Assembly (NCBI RefSeq): GCF_000348985.1
Contig: NC_035923.1
Location: 372,001-436,000, forward strand
DNA from: Huiozyma naganishii CBS 8797
Lineage: Eukaryota > Ascomycota > Saccharomycetes > Saccharomycetales > Saccharomycetaceae
Length of the DNA stretch: 64,000 nucleotides
Reading direction: 5' to 3'
Below the pieces are notes generated by a model. That model saw only the letters and a list, made by a program, of their open reading frames with translations, did no database searches and was not told the origin of the DNA. The translations under genes and the position numbers were made by a program. Every line of letters starts with the position of its first letter. Position 1 is the stretch's first letter. Shown here in pieces: positions 27,743-37,758 of this stretch.

Positions 27743-29200
27743 CTATCGCGATGGGTCCGTATTCCCCCCTTGTTTTGCTGCCTCGTAGTCCTCCTTCGTA
27801 TACCACTTGCCCAGTTCCCAGGAGGGTAGGTTCGCCATTGTCGCGGCACCCATCCAGCTTTGCAACTGTCTGTCCATCAGGTTTTGGTTGGCAAACGTGA
27901 CCAGCTTGTACTGCGGGAACCGTATCGATAACTCTCTGATGATCCGGGACTCGATCCCATCAATCAGCGAGGCGGCACCCGTTATAATGACGTTTGTGAG
28001 TAAAGACGTGTACACTTGCTCCGGTGTGGTGATCCCACTCTTGGCACCCGCATTGGGCATCGCAGTGTTGTTACTGTTGTTAGCACCGTTGTGGTTCCCC
28101 GAGTTGTGCGACGTGGAGGAGTTCCCAGGTGTCTTGCTGGGGAGTGTCATTGACGCGCCCATGCTCCCCAGTGAGTTCGCAGTGCTTCCAAGAGAGCTTA
28201 TACTCGCAGCGGCCTTCTTGATCGACTTCCCAATCAACTCACCGAGGCCGTCCTCCCTGTGGAACTTCTCGGAGACCCTTGATGGGTTGAACAGCGCCTC
28301 CGGGATCGCGTAACATTCTCTAGCAGTCAAAGGCACAGTCTTCCCCGTGGGTCTGTACAAGAAGTTCTTCGCCTGTTCAAGCGGGTTGTTAGTTTGGATC
28401 GTAGTAGGGCCCCCACCAAATTGCTGCATTTGCATCTGTTCATGTTGCCTTGCGAACATCTCCGCTTGCTCCCTGTAGAAAGTCTCCAACTCTGCAAGAT
28501 CCTTGTCAGCGACTTCAAGCATCGACGCTTTGAAATCCTGAATCCACGTGTTCGCCTCGTACCACACCTGCAGCGATGACCCGGAACCTTCTTGATCTTG
28601 CCCCAATTTCTCGGACATCTTCGTCTTGGCCAAGTAGTCCAGGAACGCACCGCCGTACTTGGACCGCACGCACCCTGTACGCACAACAACACCATCGTAC
28701 ACCGGTGTAACGGTGCATCCGTTGGTACCGATATCGATAACCAAGGCGGAACTTTTCCCCATCGACAACGCAATGGCCAACGGCTCAATCACAAACTGGA
28801 CCACGGGCACATTGAACCTGTAGAACGCCATGTCCATGTACCTCATCATCACGAGCCTCGCCCTCTCCGGTTTCGAAAACGCAGGCATCGTGACCACCAG
28901 CGGCACCTCGTTCGCCGTGCACTGCAGCACGCTTTCGTATATGTACCCCCACTGCTGCGCCAACGCGTCCCAATTGTACGGCACGTCGTTCTCGTCGAAA
29001 AGCGTGTACACCTCCGCACCAGCACCACTTTTCCCCATGCTCACCATCTCGTACTTGTCAAACACAAGCGTCTTGTCATCGCTCGATAGCTTGGCGTAAC
29101 CGGACGGGATAACGCCCTCGGGCACCTCCTTGTTGCTGAACCCAGCAACGGTATGCGACGCCTCATGGTGAATCACCGCGCATCTTTTATCCGTAGTCAT
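27743..29200 (-). CDS. ARP7: Actin-related protein Arp7 (SWI/SNF and RSC subunit)
   Basis: 485 codons (S. cerevisiae 477). Arp7 pairs with Arp9 on the HSA helix of Snf2 and Sth1. Actin-fold segments include ALVIDIGTNGCTVTPVYDGVVVR split by the phosphate-loop region, FVIEPLAIALSMGKSSALV, and a C-terminal VIITGAASLIDGIESRI. Typical actin ATP-site residues are partly replaced, as known for Arp7. A low-complexity insert rich in S, N and G lies near residues 330-395. It is divergent from HTS1, as in S. cerevisiae YPR034W-YPR033C, and the shared promoter carries the Rap1/CACGTG cluster. Confidence 0.94.
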   Translation of the reverse strand: MTTDKRCAVIHHEASHTVAGFSNKEVPEGVIPSGYAKLSSDDKTLVFDKYEMVSMGKSGAGAEVYTLFDENDVPYNWDALAQQWGYIYESVLQCTANEVPLVVTMPAFSKPERARLVMMRYMDMAFYRFNVPVVQFVIEPLAIALSMGKSSALVIDIGTNGCTVTPVYDGVVVRTGCVRSKYGGAFLDYLAKTKMSEKLGQDQEGSGSSLQVWYEANTWIQDFKASMLEVADKDLAELETFYREQAEMFARQHEQMQMQQFGGGPTTIQTNNPLEQAKNFLYRPTGKTVPLTARECYAIPEALFNPSRVSEKFHREDGLGELIGKSIKKAAASISSLGSTANSLGSMGASMTLPSKTPGNSSTSHNSGNHNGANNSNNTAMPNAGAKSGITTPEQVYTSLLTNVIITGAASLIDGIESRIIRELSIRFPQYKLVTFANQNLMDRQLQSWMGAATMANLPSWELGKWYTKEDYEAAKQGGNTDPSR

Positions 29201-29355
29201 CTGCCCGACACAGACACAACCTCACACACGCACAAACGTACAAATGCCAATTACAGCAACTTCAACCGCAGCGTCCTTCGCTTTGTATATATGCAACTTT
29301 TCAACTTTCCAAATCAATTCCAAAAAAAATCTGGACGATCACGTGAAAAAAACAG

Positions 29356-29391
29356 ACACCCATACATTAAATATTTTAAAAAGATCACGTG
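29356..29391 (+). promoter_or_regulatory. Rap1-type site plus CACGTG, module 1
   Basis: ACACCCATACATT (29356-29368) is a near-perfect Rap1 site. CACGTG follows at 29386-29391, with 18 bp between the T at 29367 and the box. Confidence 0.65.
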
Positions 29392-29426
29392 ATTTAAATT
29401 TGTTAGCACGTGACCCAAAAATTAAA

Positions 29427-29459
29427 ACACCCAGACATTTATTTTAATACTGTCACGTG
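29427..29459 (+). promoter_or_regulatory. Rap1-type site plus CACGTG, module 2
   Basis: ACACCCAGACAT (29427-29438), then a 15-bp AT-rich spacer, then CACGTG (29454-29459). Same orientation as module 1. Confidence 0.65.
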
Positions 29460-29489
29460 AAAATAAAATAAAAGCCACGTAATCTCAAA

Positions 29490-29525
29490 CACGTGATATT
29501 TTTAATAATTTTGATGTCTGGGTGT
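29490..29525 (-). promoter_or_regulatory. Rap1-type site plus CACGTG, module 3 (inverted)
   Basis: On the minus strand ACACCCAGACAT (29525-29514) is followed after 18 bp by CACGTG (29495-29490). Its 12-bp Rap1 part is an exact inverted copy of module 2. Confidence 0.65.
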
Positions 29526-29729
29526 GTCATGTGTCACAAAAACCGTGGAAATTGAAGAATGAAAAAATTTTCTGAGAGGAACGTCGATGCCGTCGAGAGA
29601 CGATGTGTAAGTAGTTTTGTAGATGTGTAAGTCGTGTTTGAGGTGTTGACAGAATAGGCTTCACTTTGTAGGGAAAAGGTCTTTTCTTGCACAGTTTCTT
29701 CATTTTTTGTCTTACCTTTGCCTCTTTGT

Positions 29730-31397
29730 ATGATCAGGAGGGCAATTGGCCGTATTATACCACAAGTAACAGCGTCGAGGTCGAATCATATCAAGAGAGT
29801 CATGTCGGAGATTTCCAATGCCAATGCTGAGAAGCCCGCGGCCGCAGTGGCCCCGCAGGAGGGTGAGAAGAAGAATAAGAAGAGCTCGAAGAAGGCGTCG
29901 AAGCTGCAGGTGCAGCTGAAGACCCCCAAAGGGACGAAGGACTGGGCGGATACGGATATGGTCATTAGAGAGGCCATTTTTGAGACGCTGTCTGGTATCT
30001 TTAAGAGACACGGTGGGGTCACGATTGACACTCCAGTGTTTGAGTTGCGCGAGATTCTGTCTGGGAAATACGGTGAGGATTCGAAATTGATTTACAACCT
30101 TGAGGACCAAGGTGGTGAGTTGACGTCACTGCGTTACGATCTAACAGTGCCATTTGCTAGGTTCGTCGCGATGAACAACGTACAGAACATCAAGCGGTAC
30201 CATATCGCGAAGGTGTACAGGAGGGACCAGCCGGCTATGACCAAGGGCAGAATGAGAGAATTTTACCAGTGTGACTTCGACGTCGCGGGTGCATACGAGG
30301 CACTTGTCCCGGATGCAGAGATCCTGTCCATCATCGTCGAGGGGCTAACCGCTCTCGGGATCAATGACTTCAAGATCAAACTCAACCACAGGAAGATCCT
30401 CGACGGGATATTTAAGATCGCAGGTGTCGCGGATGAGGACGTCAGGAAGATCTCCTCAGCGGTCGACAAACTGGACAAGAGCCCCTGGGAGGCAGTCAAG
30501 AGAGAAATGACCGAGGAGAAGGGACAGACGGAGGAAACAGACGGAAAGAATTGGGGGAGTACCGTCAAATTGAAGGGTTCCCTCAGCGAGGTCTACGAAA
30601 GCCTCGCCAAGGACGACGCCATTCTCAACAACGAGCTTGCAAAGCAGGGGCTCGACGAGATCAAGACGCTAATGGGCTACACTAGCGCCTTCAACATTGA
30701 CCAATTCATCTCGTTCGACCTTTCGCTTGCTAGAGGGCTGGACTACTACACGGGGCTCATCTACGAGGCTGTTACGGAAGCCTCCGCTCCTCCAGAGAAC
30801 GCAGTCGAATTGAAGAAGAAATCTAAGACCGCAGAGGACGCCTCAGAGTACGTGGGGGTCGGCTCGATTGCGGCCGGTGGTCGTTACGACAACCTTGTCA
30901 ACATGTTCGCCAAGGCGTCCGGGAAAAACTCAGCACAGATCCCCTGTGTCGGGATCTCTTTTGGTGTCGAGAGACTGTTCTCGCTCATCAAGCAGAGAAC
31001 ACACTTGACAAACACCATCAAACCATCGTCCACACAGGTGTACATCATGGCATTCGGTGGTGGGAAGGACTGGACGGGTTACCTCCCTGAAAGAATGCAG
31101 GTCGCCAAACAACTCTGGACCGAGGGCATCGAAGCGGAGTACGTGTACAAATCAAAGGCCAACCCAAGAAAACAATTTGAAGCTGCCGAGAAATCGGGTG
31201 CCTCGATTGCCGTTATTTTGGGTAAGGAGGAATTCGCTGACGGCCAAGTCCGGATTAAGAGACTAGGTCCCGAGTTTGCCGACGACGATGGCGAACTCGT
31301 TCCCACTGCGAACATGGTCGAAACTGTCAAGGAGAAACTGCTTACTGCTCAGAAGGACGGTGTCAATGACGTCACCCGCTTGTTGAGAGGGTTATAA
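29730..31397 (+). CDS. HTS1: Histidyl-tRNA synthetase, mitochondrial and cytosolic forms
   Basis: 555 codons from the ATG at 29730. A class II synthetase core carries [14 protein letters not shown] motif 2 ([15 protein letters not shown]), the histidine signature [14 protein letters not shown] and [11 protein letters not shown], and a C-terminal anticodon-binding domain ([25 protein letters not shown]). A second in-frame ATG at 29802 (MSEISNAN) follows a 24-residue basic, amphipathic leader typical of a mitochondrial presequence. The first ATG has T at -3 and the second G, so both proteins may come from one mRNA by leaky scanning. In S. cerevisiae one HTS1 gene also serves both compartments. 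The N-terminus after the second start is lysine-rich. Complete. Confidence 0.98.
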   Translation: MIRRAIGRIIPQVTASRSNHIKRVMSEISNANAEKPAAAVAPQEGEKKNKKSSKKASKLQVQLKTPKGTKDWADTDMVIREAIFETLSGIFKRHGGVTIDTPVFELREILSGKYGEDSKLIYNLEDQGGELTSLRYDLTVPFARFVAMNNVQNIKRYHIAKVYRRDQPAMTKGRMREFYQCDFDVAGAYEALVPDAEILSIIVEGLTALGINDFKIKLNHRKILDGIFKIAGVADEDVRKISSAVDKLDKSPWEAVKREMTEEKGQTEETDGKNWGSTVKLKGSLSEVYESLAKDDAILNNELAKQGLDEIKTLMGYTSAFNIDQFISFDLSLARGLDYYTGLIYEAVTEASAPPENAVELKKKSKTAEDASEYVGVGSIAAGGRYDNLVNMFAKASGKNSAQIPCVGISFGVERLFSLIKQRTHLTNTIKPSSTQVYIMAFGGGKDWTGYLPERMQVAKQLWTEGIEAEYVYKSKANPRKQFEAAEKSGASIAVILGKEEFADGQVRIKRLGPEFADDDGELVPTANMVETVKEKLLTAQKDGVNDVTRLLRGL

Positions 31398-31614
31398 TCA
31401 ATAACGTAGCGTGTATACGAACAGTTTTCTTTTATAGAAAAACGCAACTACCTTGCCCATACCAACAAACTGGCAGAGCAGTATGAAAATAAGGAAATGG
31501 ATGACAACAACCAATTCTTAGACAATAAACGAGCACTATCCGTCTGCTTAAAAGAGAAAACTCAAAGTGTGAATATTAAAGAATGTACGCAGTTATCTGT
31601 ATCAGTATTTTTTT

Positions 31615-34600
31615 TTACATAAATGAGGACCTCACAACACCCTTGCCAGTATCTTGGACCATATCGTTGAGTCCTTCTCCCAAGTCAGTCGTGTAATCAT
31701 CAATTTTGTCCTCCACTGAGTCCCAATGACGTTCCATACGTCTAGAGGCCTTCCTAAACAAGTTGTTTGTTAAACTGTACCTCTTCGGAGTAGACGGAGA
31801 ACTCTTCTTCAAAATATCATTCGTTAGGGAGTATCTCTTAGTCGAATCGGCCCTGTTTAAGCCACGGTTCGTATTGCTCTCTCCACCGCCAAAAACTCCG
31901 ACCGCCGGCAGGAGTACCGGAGATTGACCACTATTGAATTGGCGCAATTTGACCGCAAACAGGTCGCTTATCTGTTTTTCAGTAATATACCCTGTCCCCC
32001 TCATCCACTGTAACGAATTAACCTGAGGTCGGTTAGGTAAAGAAGCATCGGCGGAGAAGATAATATCAGAATTACTTGGCACTTTTGTAATTTGATCCTC
32101 CGCAAAAATCGATAAAAGAGAGGCATGGTATCTGCCATTTCGTACCAGTATTTCTCCTGTATTGAGTATGGAGCTGTCTCTGATCCCGTCCAGCGATGAG
32201 GGATGTTGTAGAGTATTTATTAGCTTCATGTCAGGTAGGGAAAGGATTTTTAAGCTCCCATCAGTCAGCAGAAGCACAAATACGCTAATTTTCGTTGAAC
32301 CATTGTTAGTCCGTGTGGAACAAACTCCAGCGTCGCGAATAGGAACATCAAAGCTCTTCACAGTCTTTTTGGTTTTACCGACCCGGAAGAGACAGAGATC
32401 TTTTGCACCCAAAGCAATAATATATCCGTTGATCATTGGGCCCTGGACTAACTTAGACATGACCCACATTGTGGCATCGCAACTGTCAGATGTTATTTCA
32501 TTGAGTGTACAGATTTTTTTCACGCCTCCTGGCACTATGTTTTGAATTGCTTTAACGTAATCTTGCCTAAAGCTATCCTTATGGGGGAGCACTTTGAAAA
32601 CGGCGATGCTTCCAGTATTGGTACCACAAAGTAGTAGTATACTTGAGTAATTATCTTCTCCACACACCATAATGGAGAAATTGAGTGATGTAACATAGTT
32701 GCTTGTCTTGAGGTCATTCAACTCTTTCAACCTTTTATCGAATATTACTTCTGAGTTTCGTTGGTCAATGACTATCAGGGAGGAATCATCATAGGAAATC
32801 GCAAGAAACTCGATGTTGCTGATACACAACGCAGTCACATTTCTTTTCTGGGATTTGATTGCTATCTGGGGCATGAATCCAAATTTAAGTTGCAAAGGTG
32901 CTCTGTCACTGACATCAACAACAGATGCTGTGAAATCGTTCAACGAAAACCGCCGAAATTTTGTGGCCAATTTCTCATCTTGAAACCCATCGTCAACACT
33001 GTAATACTCGTTATCACCAAACTTATACACAACAACATCCCCTGTTTTAATCGCTACTGCCATCGATAAATTCTCAGGTGAAAAAGAAATCATTTCAACA
33101 CTTTTGGAATGGGCAGCGTTCAAAACATCTGCAGCATTTACCTCAAAGACAGTGTTATTGTCTCCAACACCTATCATGGTATTCCAGATACGCACAGACC
33201 CGTTCGAGTGGCCCGTAAATAACAGCGAGGAGGATTTCTTTCTGACTGGGACAACCTTTTTCGACGGTATGCCGCCCGTTAGAACGCAAGTTGAAGGTGG
33301 AGCGACGGCGGTCATATTCAGCCACGATTCTTCGGAAATGGAAACACCATATACTAGTGTTGAAATAGGTCTTACCCAGTCTAGCCCCTGTGGAAATAGG
33401 GATGTTGTACTTGCAAAGACCCCAATAGGATAAAATAATGTTTCTATTTCACCGTTTTCCAGTAAAACGGAAATAACTTTTGGATCGTGGGCCCCATTAA
33501 AAAAAGGCGAAGATGTAGCCATGGGTAGAATGTCTTTTACAGGGGAGCTGTTGAGGATGGGGAACAATTTCTGTCTCTTAGCGTTGATGAAATAGTTACT
33601 CACACTCTCATAAGAGTTTAAAGAGTAGAGCGGCGTTTTCCCAAAATCCATTAGTGTTAAACTTTGACTATTACTGTCTGTATCAGAAGGCCCGTTTGCA
33701 ATCAGCAAGGCCGTATACTCACTATCCCTTTCGCACAACCATGTCGCCTTTTTTATATGTGGTAGAGACGGTATTACGTCTTTCGATTGTAGCCCTGGGA
33801 CTGGAATATTTATGCCATCATCAAACAAAGTTCTAGCTTCTATTAGGGTCCCAGTATTTGCATCCCAAAATACCAAAGAGTTATCGCTGTGTATGGTAAG
33901 TATAAAGAGAGAGTTCGGATGAAACAATGATTGAATGACTTTAGGCGTTCTCTTGATTTTCACATTAGTGGAGTAGTCACCACCAGGTGCAAAGGGCGGT
34001 ATGTTGTAAATAAAATGCTGTTTTATCTTCCTCTCCGTTAAGGAGTATGTCATCGATACATGGCTGTACGATATCAAAATAGTGTTCAGGTCTCTTGGAT
34101 TCCATTGTAGCGAAATCACTTTGGAGCTTTTACTCTCTTTGAAAAACTTGATTACTTGCCAGTTTTTCACAATGTAGTTCGATAGTGTACATTCTGCAAC
34201 GTCGTATGGTATCACAGTGCCATCTTCCAACCCCAATAAAATCCACGTTAACATGGGGTCGGTTGCAATGCAGGACACACTGGCAGGTAGTAAGCTAGAC
34301 TTCAAGAAGGTCTTGGATTCCAATGATATTGTAATAATCCTATCTTTTGTGTCAACAAGTGTTAAGTAACGACCATTTACAAACACCATTTCTCTCGCCT
34401 GCGCCTCTCGATCTGTATTCAGCTTTACGTCTATTTGCTGTTGGCCAAAAATGTGAATCTCTCCTGCATCGGTCGCAGCGGCCATTAACCCCTGAACACT
34501 GTCATAAGCAAGTTTGATAACTTTCCCTCTAAGCCCGTACTGATTAACCGCAACAACTTTGAGTAAACCAGCCAAAGTACGGTCAGAACTATCTTCACCT

Positions 34601-34698
34601 CCGGTTATGGTCTCCGATGCTTTCCTTATTGTCTTTTCTGAGAATCTCCCCACTTTAAACATCTTGGATATGGGACTAAGGTCCCTTTTGTCTACCAT
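31615..34698 (-). CDS. SRO7: Sro7/Sro77, Lgl/tomosyn-family exocytosis protein
   Basis: 1027 codons (S. cerevisiae Sro7 1033, Sro77 1010). Two WD40 propellers fill about residues 40-900. Recognisable segments are LKVVAVNQYGLRGKVIKLAY, SLQWNPRDLNTILISYSHV, LLFTGHSNGSVRIWNT and VISVLLENGEIETLFYPIG. The C-terminal tail ends in an amphipathic, SNARE-like stretch (MERHWDSVEDKIDDYTTDLG). The protein binds Sec9 and the Rab Sec4 at the plasma membrane and affects salt tolerance. The flanks HTS1 and NTO1 match S. cerevisiae SRO7 (YPR032W); SRO77 is its duplicate near YBL106C, so the symbol follows neighbours. It converges on HTS1. Confidence 0.94.
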   Translation of the reverse strand: MVDKRDLSPISKMFKVGRFSEKTIRKASETITGGEDSSDRTLAGLLKVVAVNQYGLRGKVIKLAYDSVQGLMAAATDAGEIHIFGQQQIDVKLNTDREAQAREMVFVNGRYLTLVDTKDRIITISLESKTFLKSSLLPASVSCIATDPMLTWILLGLEDGTVIPYDVAECTLSNYIVKNWQVIKFFKESKSSKVISLQWNPRDLNTILISYSHVSMTYSLTERKIKQHFIYNIPPFAPGGDYSTNVKIKRTPKVIQSLFHPNSLFILTIHSDNSLVFWDANTGTLIEARTLFDDGINIPVPGLQSKDVIPSLPHIKKATWLCERDSEYTALLIANGPSDTDSNSQSLTLMDFGKTPLYSLNSYESVSNYFINAKRQKLFPILNSSPVKDILPMATSSPFFNGAHDPKVISVLLENGEIETLFYPIGVFASTTSLFPQGLDWVRPISTLVYGVSISEESWLNMTAVAPPSTCVLTGGIPSKKVVPVRKKSSSLLFTGHSNGSVRIWNTMIGVGDNNTVFEVNAADVLNAAHSKSVEMISFSPENLSMAVAIKTGDVVVYKFGDNEYYSVDDGFQDEKLATKFRRFSLNDFTASVVDVSDRAPLQLKFGFMPQIAIKSQKRNVTALCISNIEFLAISYDDSSLIVIDQRNSEVIFDKRLKELNDLKTSNYVTSLNFSIMVCGEDNYSSILLLCGTNTGSIAVFKVLPHKDSFRQDYVKAIQNIVPGGVKKICTLNEITSDSCDATMWVMSKLVQGPMINGYIIALGAKDLCLFRVGKTKKTVKSFDVPIRDAGVCSTRTNNGSTKISVFVLLLTDGSLKILSLPDMKLINTLQHPSSLDGIRDSSILNTGEILVRNGRYHASLLSIFAEDQITKVPSNSDIIFSADASLPNRPQVNSLQWMRGTGYITEKQISDLFAVKLRQFNSGQSPVLLPAVGVFGGGESNTNRGLNRADSTKRYSLTNDILKKSSPSTPKRYSLTNNLFRKASRRMERHWDSVEDKIDDYTTDLGEGLNDMVQDTGKGVVRSSFM

Positions 34699-35057
34699 CT
34701 TAATTAGTCTAGTAGGCTATAAAGTGCTGTCTCAGACCAAGCTAACTTGGCATACTACTTTCAGAAGCGCCTCTTAATCGGTGAGTGTAAACCTCAACTA
34801 GGACCCTTGTTCAACATTTGACAAACTAGTGCCAAATCGCAAATTAAACGAAAAAAAACAAAACAAACTGAAATAAACAAACAAACAAACGAATGAATGA
34901 ATGAATGAGTAAGAGAGTATTGGCGCCAGTCCAGTAACAATGTTAATTTTATGTAGGCGATAAATAGTTGGGTACTTGTAACTGTTCTCTTCAAACCATA
35001 GGGATCGGGGTCTTGCCTTTTCTTCTTATTCATTTTATTATTATATTTGCCATAAAG
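34699..35057. other. SRO7 upstream and NTO1 downstream region
   Basis: 359 bp with no gene. A short tandem stretch at about 34874-34908 consists of AAAC units running into AATG units. Confidence 0.6.
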
Positions 35058-37490
35058 TCAGTGTATTGATTTCGTCCCGGCCGGCTTTCGTGACAATTTG
35101 CTTTTGGGTTTCTGCTTCTCCCCACGTTCAATATTTCTGTGTTTCGAGGGCCCGCTGGGCTCCATACCCGTAGATTTGACAGTCGTTTTTCTCTTCGATG
35201 GGTCCGCAGAAAGAACGGCTTTGCTCTGTGGCTGCCGTGTAGCGGATCTCCTTTGAGTTAATTTCTTCTTTCCATTGTCTAATTTAGAATCTGGCCTGCT
35301 ACTTTTAAGAGCCTTAACACTCTTGGTAAGTTTTTGACGCTGGTTAGTCTTCGTGGGTTGTTTTCTCTTCAAAGTACGTTGTTCAGAAGGTGTGTTTTCG
35401 GTTATAGACGCAGACGATTCCGCATTTTCCCATATATCGCCGGTTAAAATGTGCACTTCGTTTTCAGTCAAGTCCTCTACGCTACTCAGTTCCTCTTCTC
35501 GTTGTAAAAATGGCCCGATCCACTCCCTTTCTTGCGTCGCAAATGGATTTTCCCGGTTCAAAACAAAATCTCTATCCAACATTCTATCAAAATCAGTCTT
35601 TTCTACCTTGGTAATCAGATTGATTAATGCATGTTCAGCCTTCAAGGCAGTAAAACGTAATGTTCTCGGGACATCAGTGGACTCAACCAAACGAAAGAAA
35701 CCATCCATTTCAATTTTTAATTCGTTTATATTAGCAAAATCACCAGTCTGACATCTCACTATGCTTTTAGACGGTTTACCGTCTTTTAAATATGTTTCCA
35801 GTGTCTTGAACTGCTCAGTTTGGAGAAATGGTCCCAGTATAAATTTTTGGATGCAGTACACTTCTCTATTAGTCACTATACTTTTTATTTTCTCCTCTAC
35901 TTCGCGTAAAGAGAGTATTTTTGCATCCCGTTCGCAAACTAGATCTGTCAGTTTCTGGATTTTTTGTAGATCGTGTAATAAGATATCAATAAACTCAAGC
36001 CTGTTCTCAATCTCCTTGTCTGTTAAAAGGTTGTATGAAAGATCAATAACTTCACTGGGAAGCGAAATAAGAGGCGCACCCTCGTTATTTTCTCTTTTGA
36101 GAGCCCAATATTTGCAGATCTGTACACTTACTGCAGTCGAAATTTGTTTATGTCCAATGGAATTGAAACTCAATACACACCTTTGTAGGGTTTCAGAAAA
36201 TGCTTGAGGGATAATTATTTTTTCATTTGGATGAACATCGCTCTGTCTTGTGCTGGAATAAAAGTTTCTTAAGTCTGCAATTGCAGCTTTGTAAGTGGAA
36301 GATGGAGATGCACAGTGTCTATCGCAGAAGCTTTCCAAGGATCGTTCACCATTGTTCAATGCCATCTCGGCAAGTGAACCTGTAACAAGCGGCGTCATGT
36401 CGAGACCAACACGCCTTGCACAACTAACATGATAAGCAACAAAACAGTTTCTATTACAGCACTGTATACAAGCGCCTGTTCGCTGCTTGCAAAGGTAGCA
36501 GTTTAGTCTCCAACGCGATAAGGGTATTCGATCGATGCCCTCTATGGGCTCTGCATAGTGCCAATTCCCAAAACAGAGTTCGTTGATCCAAACTGCACAT
36601 GAAACGTGAACCCAGCTACCACACGTGCTTTGTTTCAAAGCACCCCCTACTTCAGGACACACTGCACAGCGGGGTCTTTTTGACTCAAACTTTCCCTGTA
36701 GGCAAGCTCTGCAAAGCCAGGGCCCCGTAGGAATGAAAATCACACCATAACAATCCTGATGCACTGCAAGATTGCAACAATCACAAAAGACAATTGTGTT
36801 GTGCGTGGTCTCAACACCATTGCATATGGAACAAAGTTGATCTATGGTTGGTGGGGGTGGGGGTAATGTGGGCACATGTGACTGCGTAATTGCGTACCGT
36901 ATCTCCAAAATAGTCAAAAGGATTTCAAATTGAAGATCGGTCAAAGTTAGGGTGGGGAATTGTTTGCGTAAATATTGCATATACAGATAATCCTGCTCGT
37001 CCATATCATAGAGTGTTTTTATGCGGGTCAAAGTTGGTTCAATGATTTTCAGAGCATCCATATCAGGTAATATTTTCCTTTGATATAGTTTTGCTTTGTA
37101 TGCTGTTCCCTCCTGTGGACCTTCAATTCTTACTATGCGATTAATCTCTGATTTAGGACTTGGCTTCCATTTCTTTTTGTGAGAGAGATGTGCGTTTTTC
37201 TTTTCCTTTAACTTCCATAATTCAGTGGTGCATTTATGATAAGAGGAAAGTGGCTGTTCGATAATCAAAGGCTCTGTCGTCACTTTCCCATTAAAGATGA
37301 GCTGTTTGACTTGCGGTGGATGTCGTATTAAATCGGCCACCTCTTTAGTGCTGGATATACCGCTCGAATTGCAATGGCCATCGATAATGGGAAGCAACGT
37401 GTCTTCCTCCAACAGTGGGTAGAAATCTCTATATTGCTTCTCCTCCCTCAGTTTTGGACCATCGTCATTGGTGTTCCCAACAGATGCCAT
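35058..37490 (-). CDS. NTO1: Nto1, PHD-finger subunit of the NuA3 histone acetyltransferase
   Basis: 810 codons (S. cerevisiae 748). A PHD finger begins near residue 215 (LCSICNGVETTHNTIVFCDC) and is joined to an extended zinc-binding PHD region through about residue 365, with CGSWVHVSCAVWINELCFGN and CIQCCNRNCFVAYHVSCAR. This PHD-knuckle-PHD layout is that of the BRPF/Jade family, which links MYST acetyltransferases to histone H3 tails. Nto1 acts in NuA3 with Sas3, Yng1 and Taf14. Enhancer-of-polycomb-like text (FYPLLEEDTLLPIIDG) lies at residue 24. The C-terminus is long, lysine-rich and probably disordered, and explains the extra length. Same neighbours as S. cerevisiae YPR031W. Confidence 0.96.
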   Translation of the reverse strand: MASVGNTNDDGPKLREEKQYRDFYPLLEEDTLLPIIDGHCNSSGISSTKEVADLIRHPPQVKQLIFNGKVTTEPLIIEQPLSSYHKCTTELWKLKEKKNAHLSHKKKWKPSPKSEINRIVRIEGPQEGTAYKAKLYQRKILPDMDALKIIEPTLTRIKTLYDMDEQDYLYMQYLRKQFPTLTLTDLQFEILLTILEIRYAITQSHVPTLPPPPPTIDQLCSICNGVETTHNTIVFCDCCNLAVHQDCYGVIFIPTGPWLCRACLQGKFESKRPRCAVCPEVGGALKQSTCGSWVHVSCAVWINELCFGNWHYAEPIEGIDRIPLSRWRLNCYLCKQRTGACIQCCNRNCFVAYHVSCARRVGLDMTPLVTGSLAEMALNNGERSLESFCDRHCASPSSTYKAAIADLRNFYSSTRQSDVHPNEKIIIPQAFSETLQRCVLSFNSIGHKQISTAVSVQICKYWALKRENNEGAPLISLPSEVIDLSYNLLTDKEIENRLEFIDILLHDLQKIQKLTDLVCERDAKILSLREVEEKIKSIVTNREVYCIQKFILGPFLQTEQFKTLETYLKDGKPSKSIVRCQTGDFANINELKIEMDGFFRLVESTDVPRTLRFTALKAEHALINLITKVEKTDFDRMLDRDFVLNRENPFATQEREWIGPFLQREEELSSVEDLTENEVHILTGDIWENAESSASITENTPSEQRTLKRKQPTKTNQRQKLTKSVKALKSSRPDSKLDNGKKKLTQRRSATRQPQSKAVLSADPSKRKTTVKSTGMEPSGPSKHRNIERGEKQKPKSKLSRKPAGTKSIH

Positions 37491-37758
37491 TTGGTACTTC
37501 TTTCTGTGTGTATCGGCGATAATGACTACTGAAAAATCAGTTGTTTATACCTCTTTCTTTTTAAGGTCAAAAAAATAAAAAGTTCAAACAACAAAATACT
37601 GGAACTTTGGTAGATGATCTACGTAAAGGAAATAAAAATGTAAAATACACAAAACACTTCCATTTAACATTACCAAATTACAAACGTAGTTATGCCCAAT
37701 AGCTATATATGCAGAAACAGATCAGCATATTCTAGAGGAATAGATGAAACTGATTATT

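Larger units (their letters stand above)
29201..29729. promoter_or_regulatory. Divergent ARP7-HTS1 promoter with five CACGTG boxes
   Basis: 529 bp. Between 29340 and 29525 the DNA is very AT-rich apart from its motifs. CACGTG occurs at 29340-29345, 29386-29391, 29407-29412, 29454-29459 and 29490-29495. Each is embedded in a full RTCACRTG match on one strand, the Cbf1/CDEI consensus. A sixth, CACGTA, is at 29476-29481. Three Rap1-type sites are also present. The cluster centre is about 225 bp from ARP7 and 300 bp from HTS1, so either or both genes could be controlled. Confidence 0.75.

Noticed and set aside
28592..29089. 165-codon open frame opposite ARP7
   Set aside because: His/Arg-rich antisense shadow without conserved features.
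29340..29525. Point centromere
   Set aside because: CDEI-like boxes and AT-rich DNA are present, but no CDEIII (TCCGAA core) was found, and the locus is not near an S. cerevisiae centromere position.
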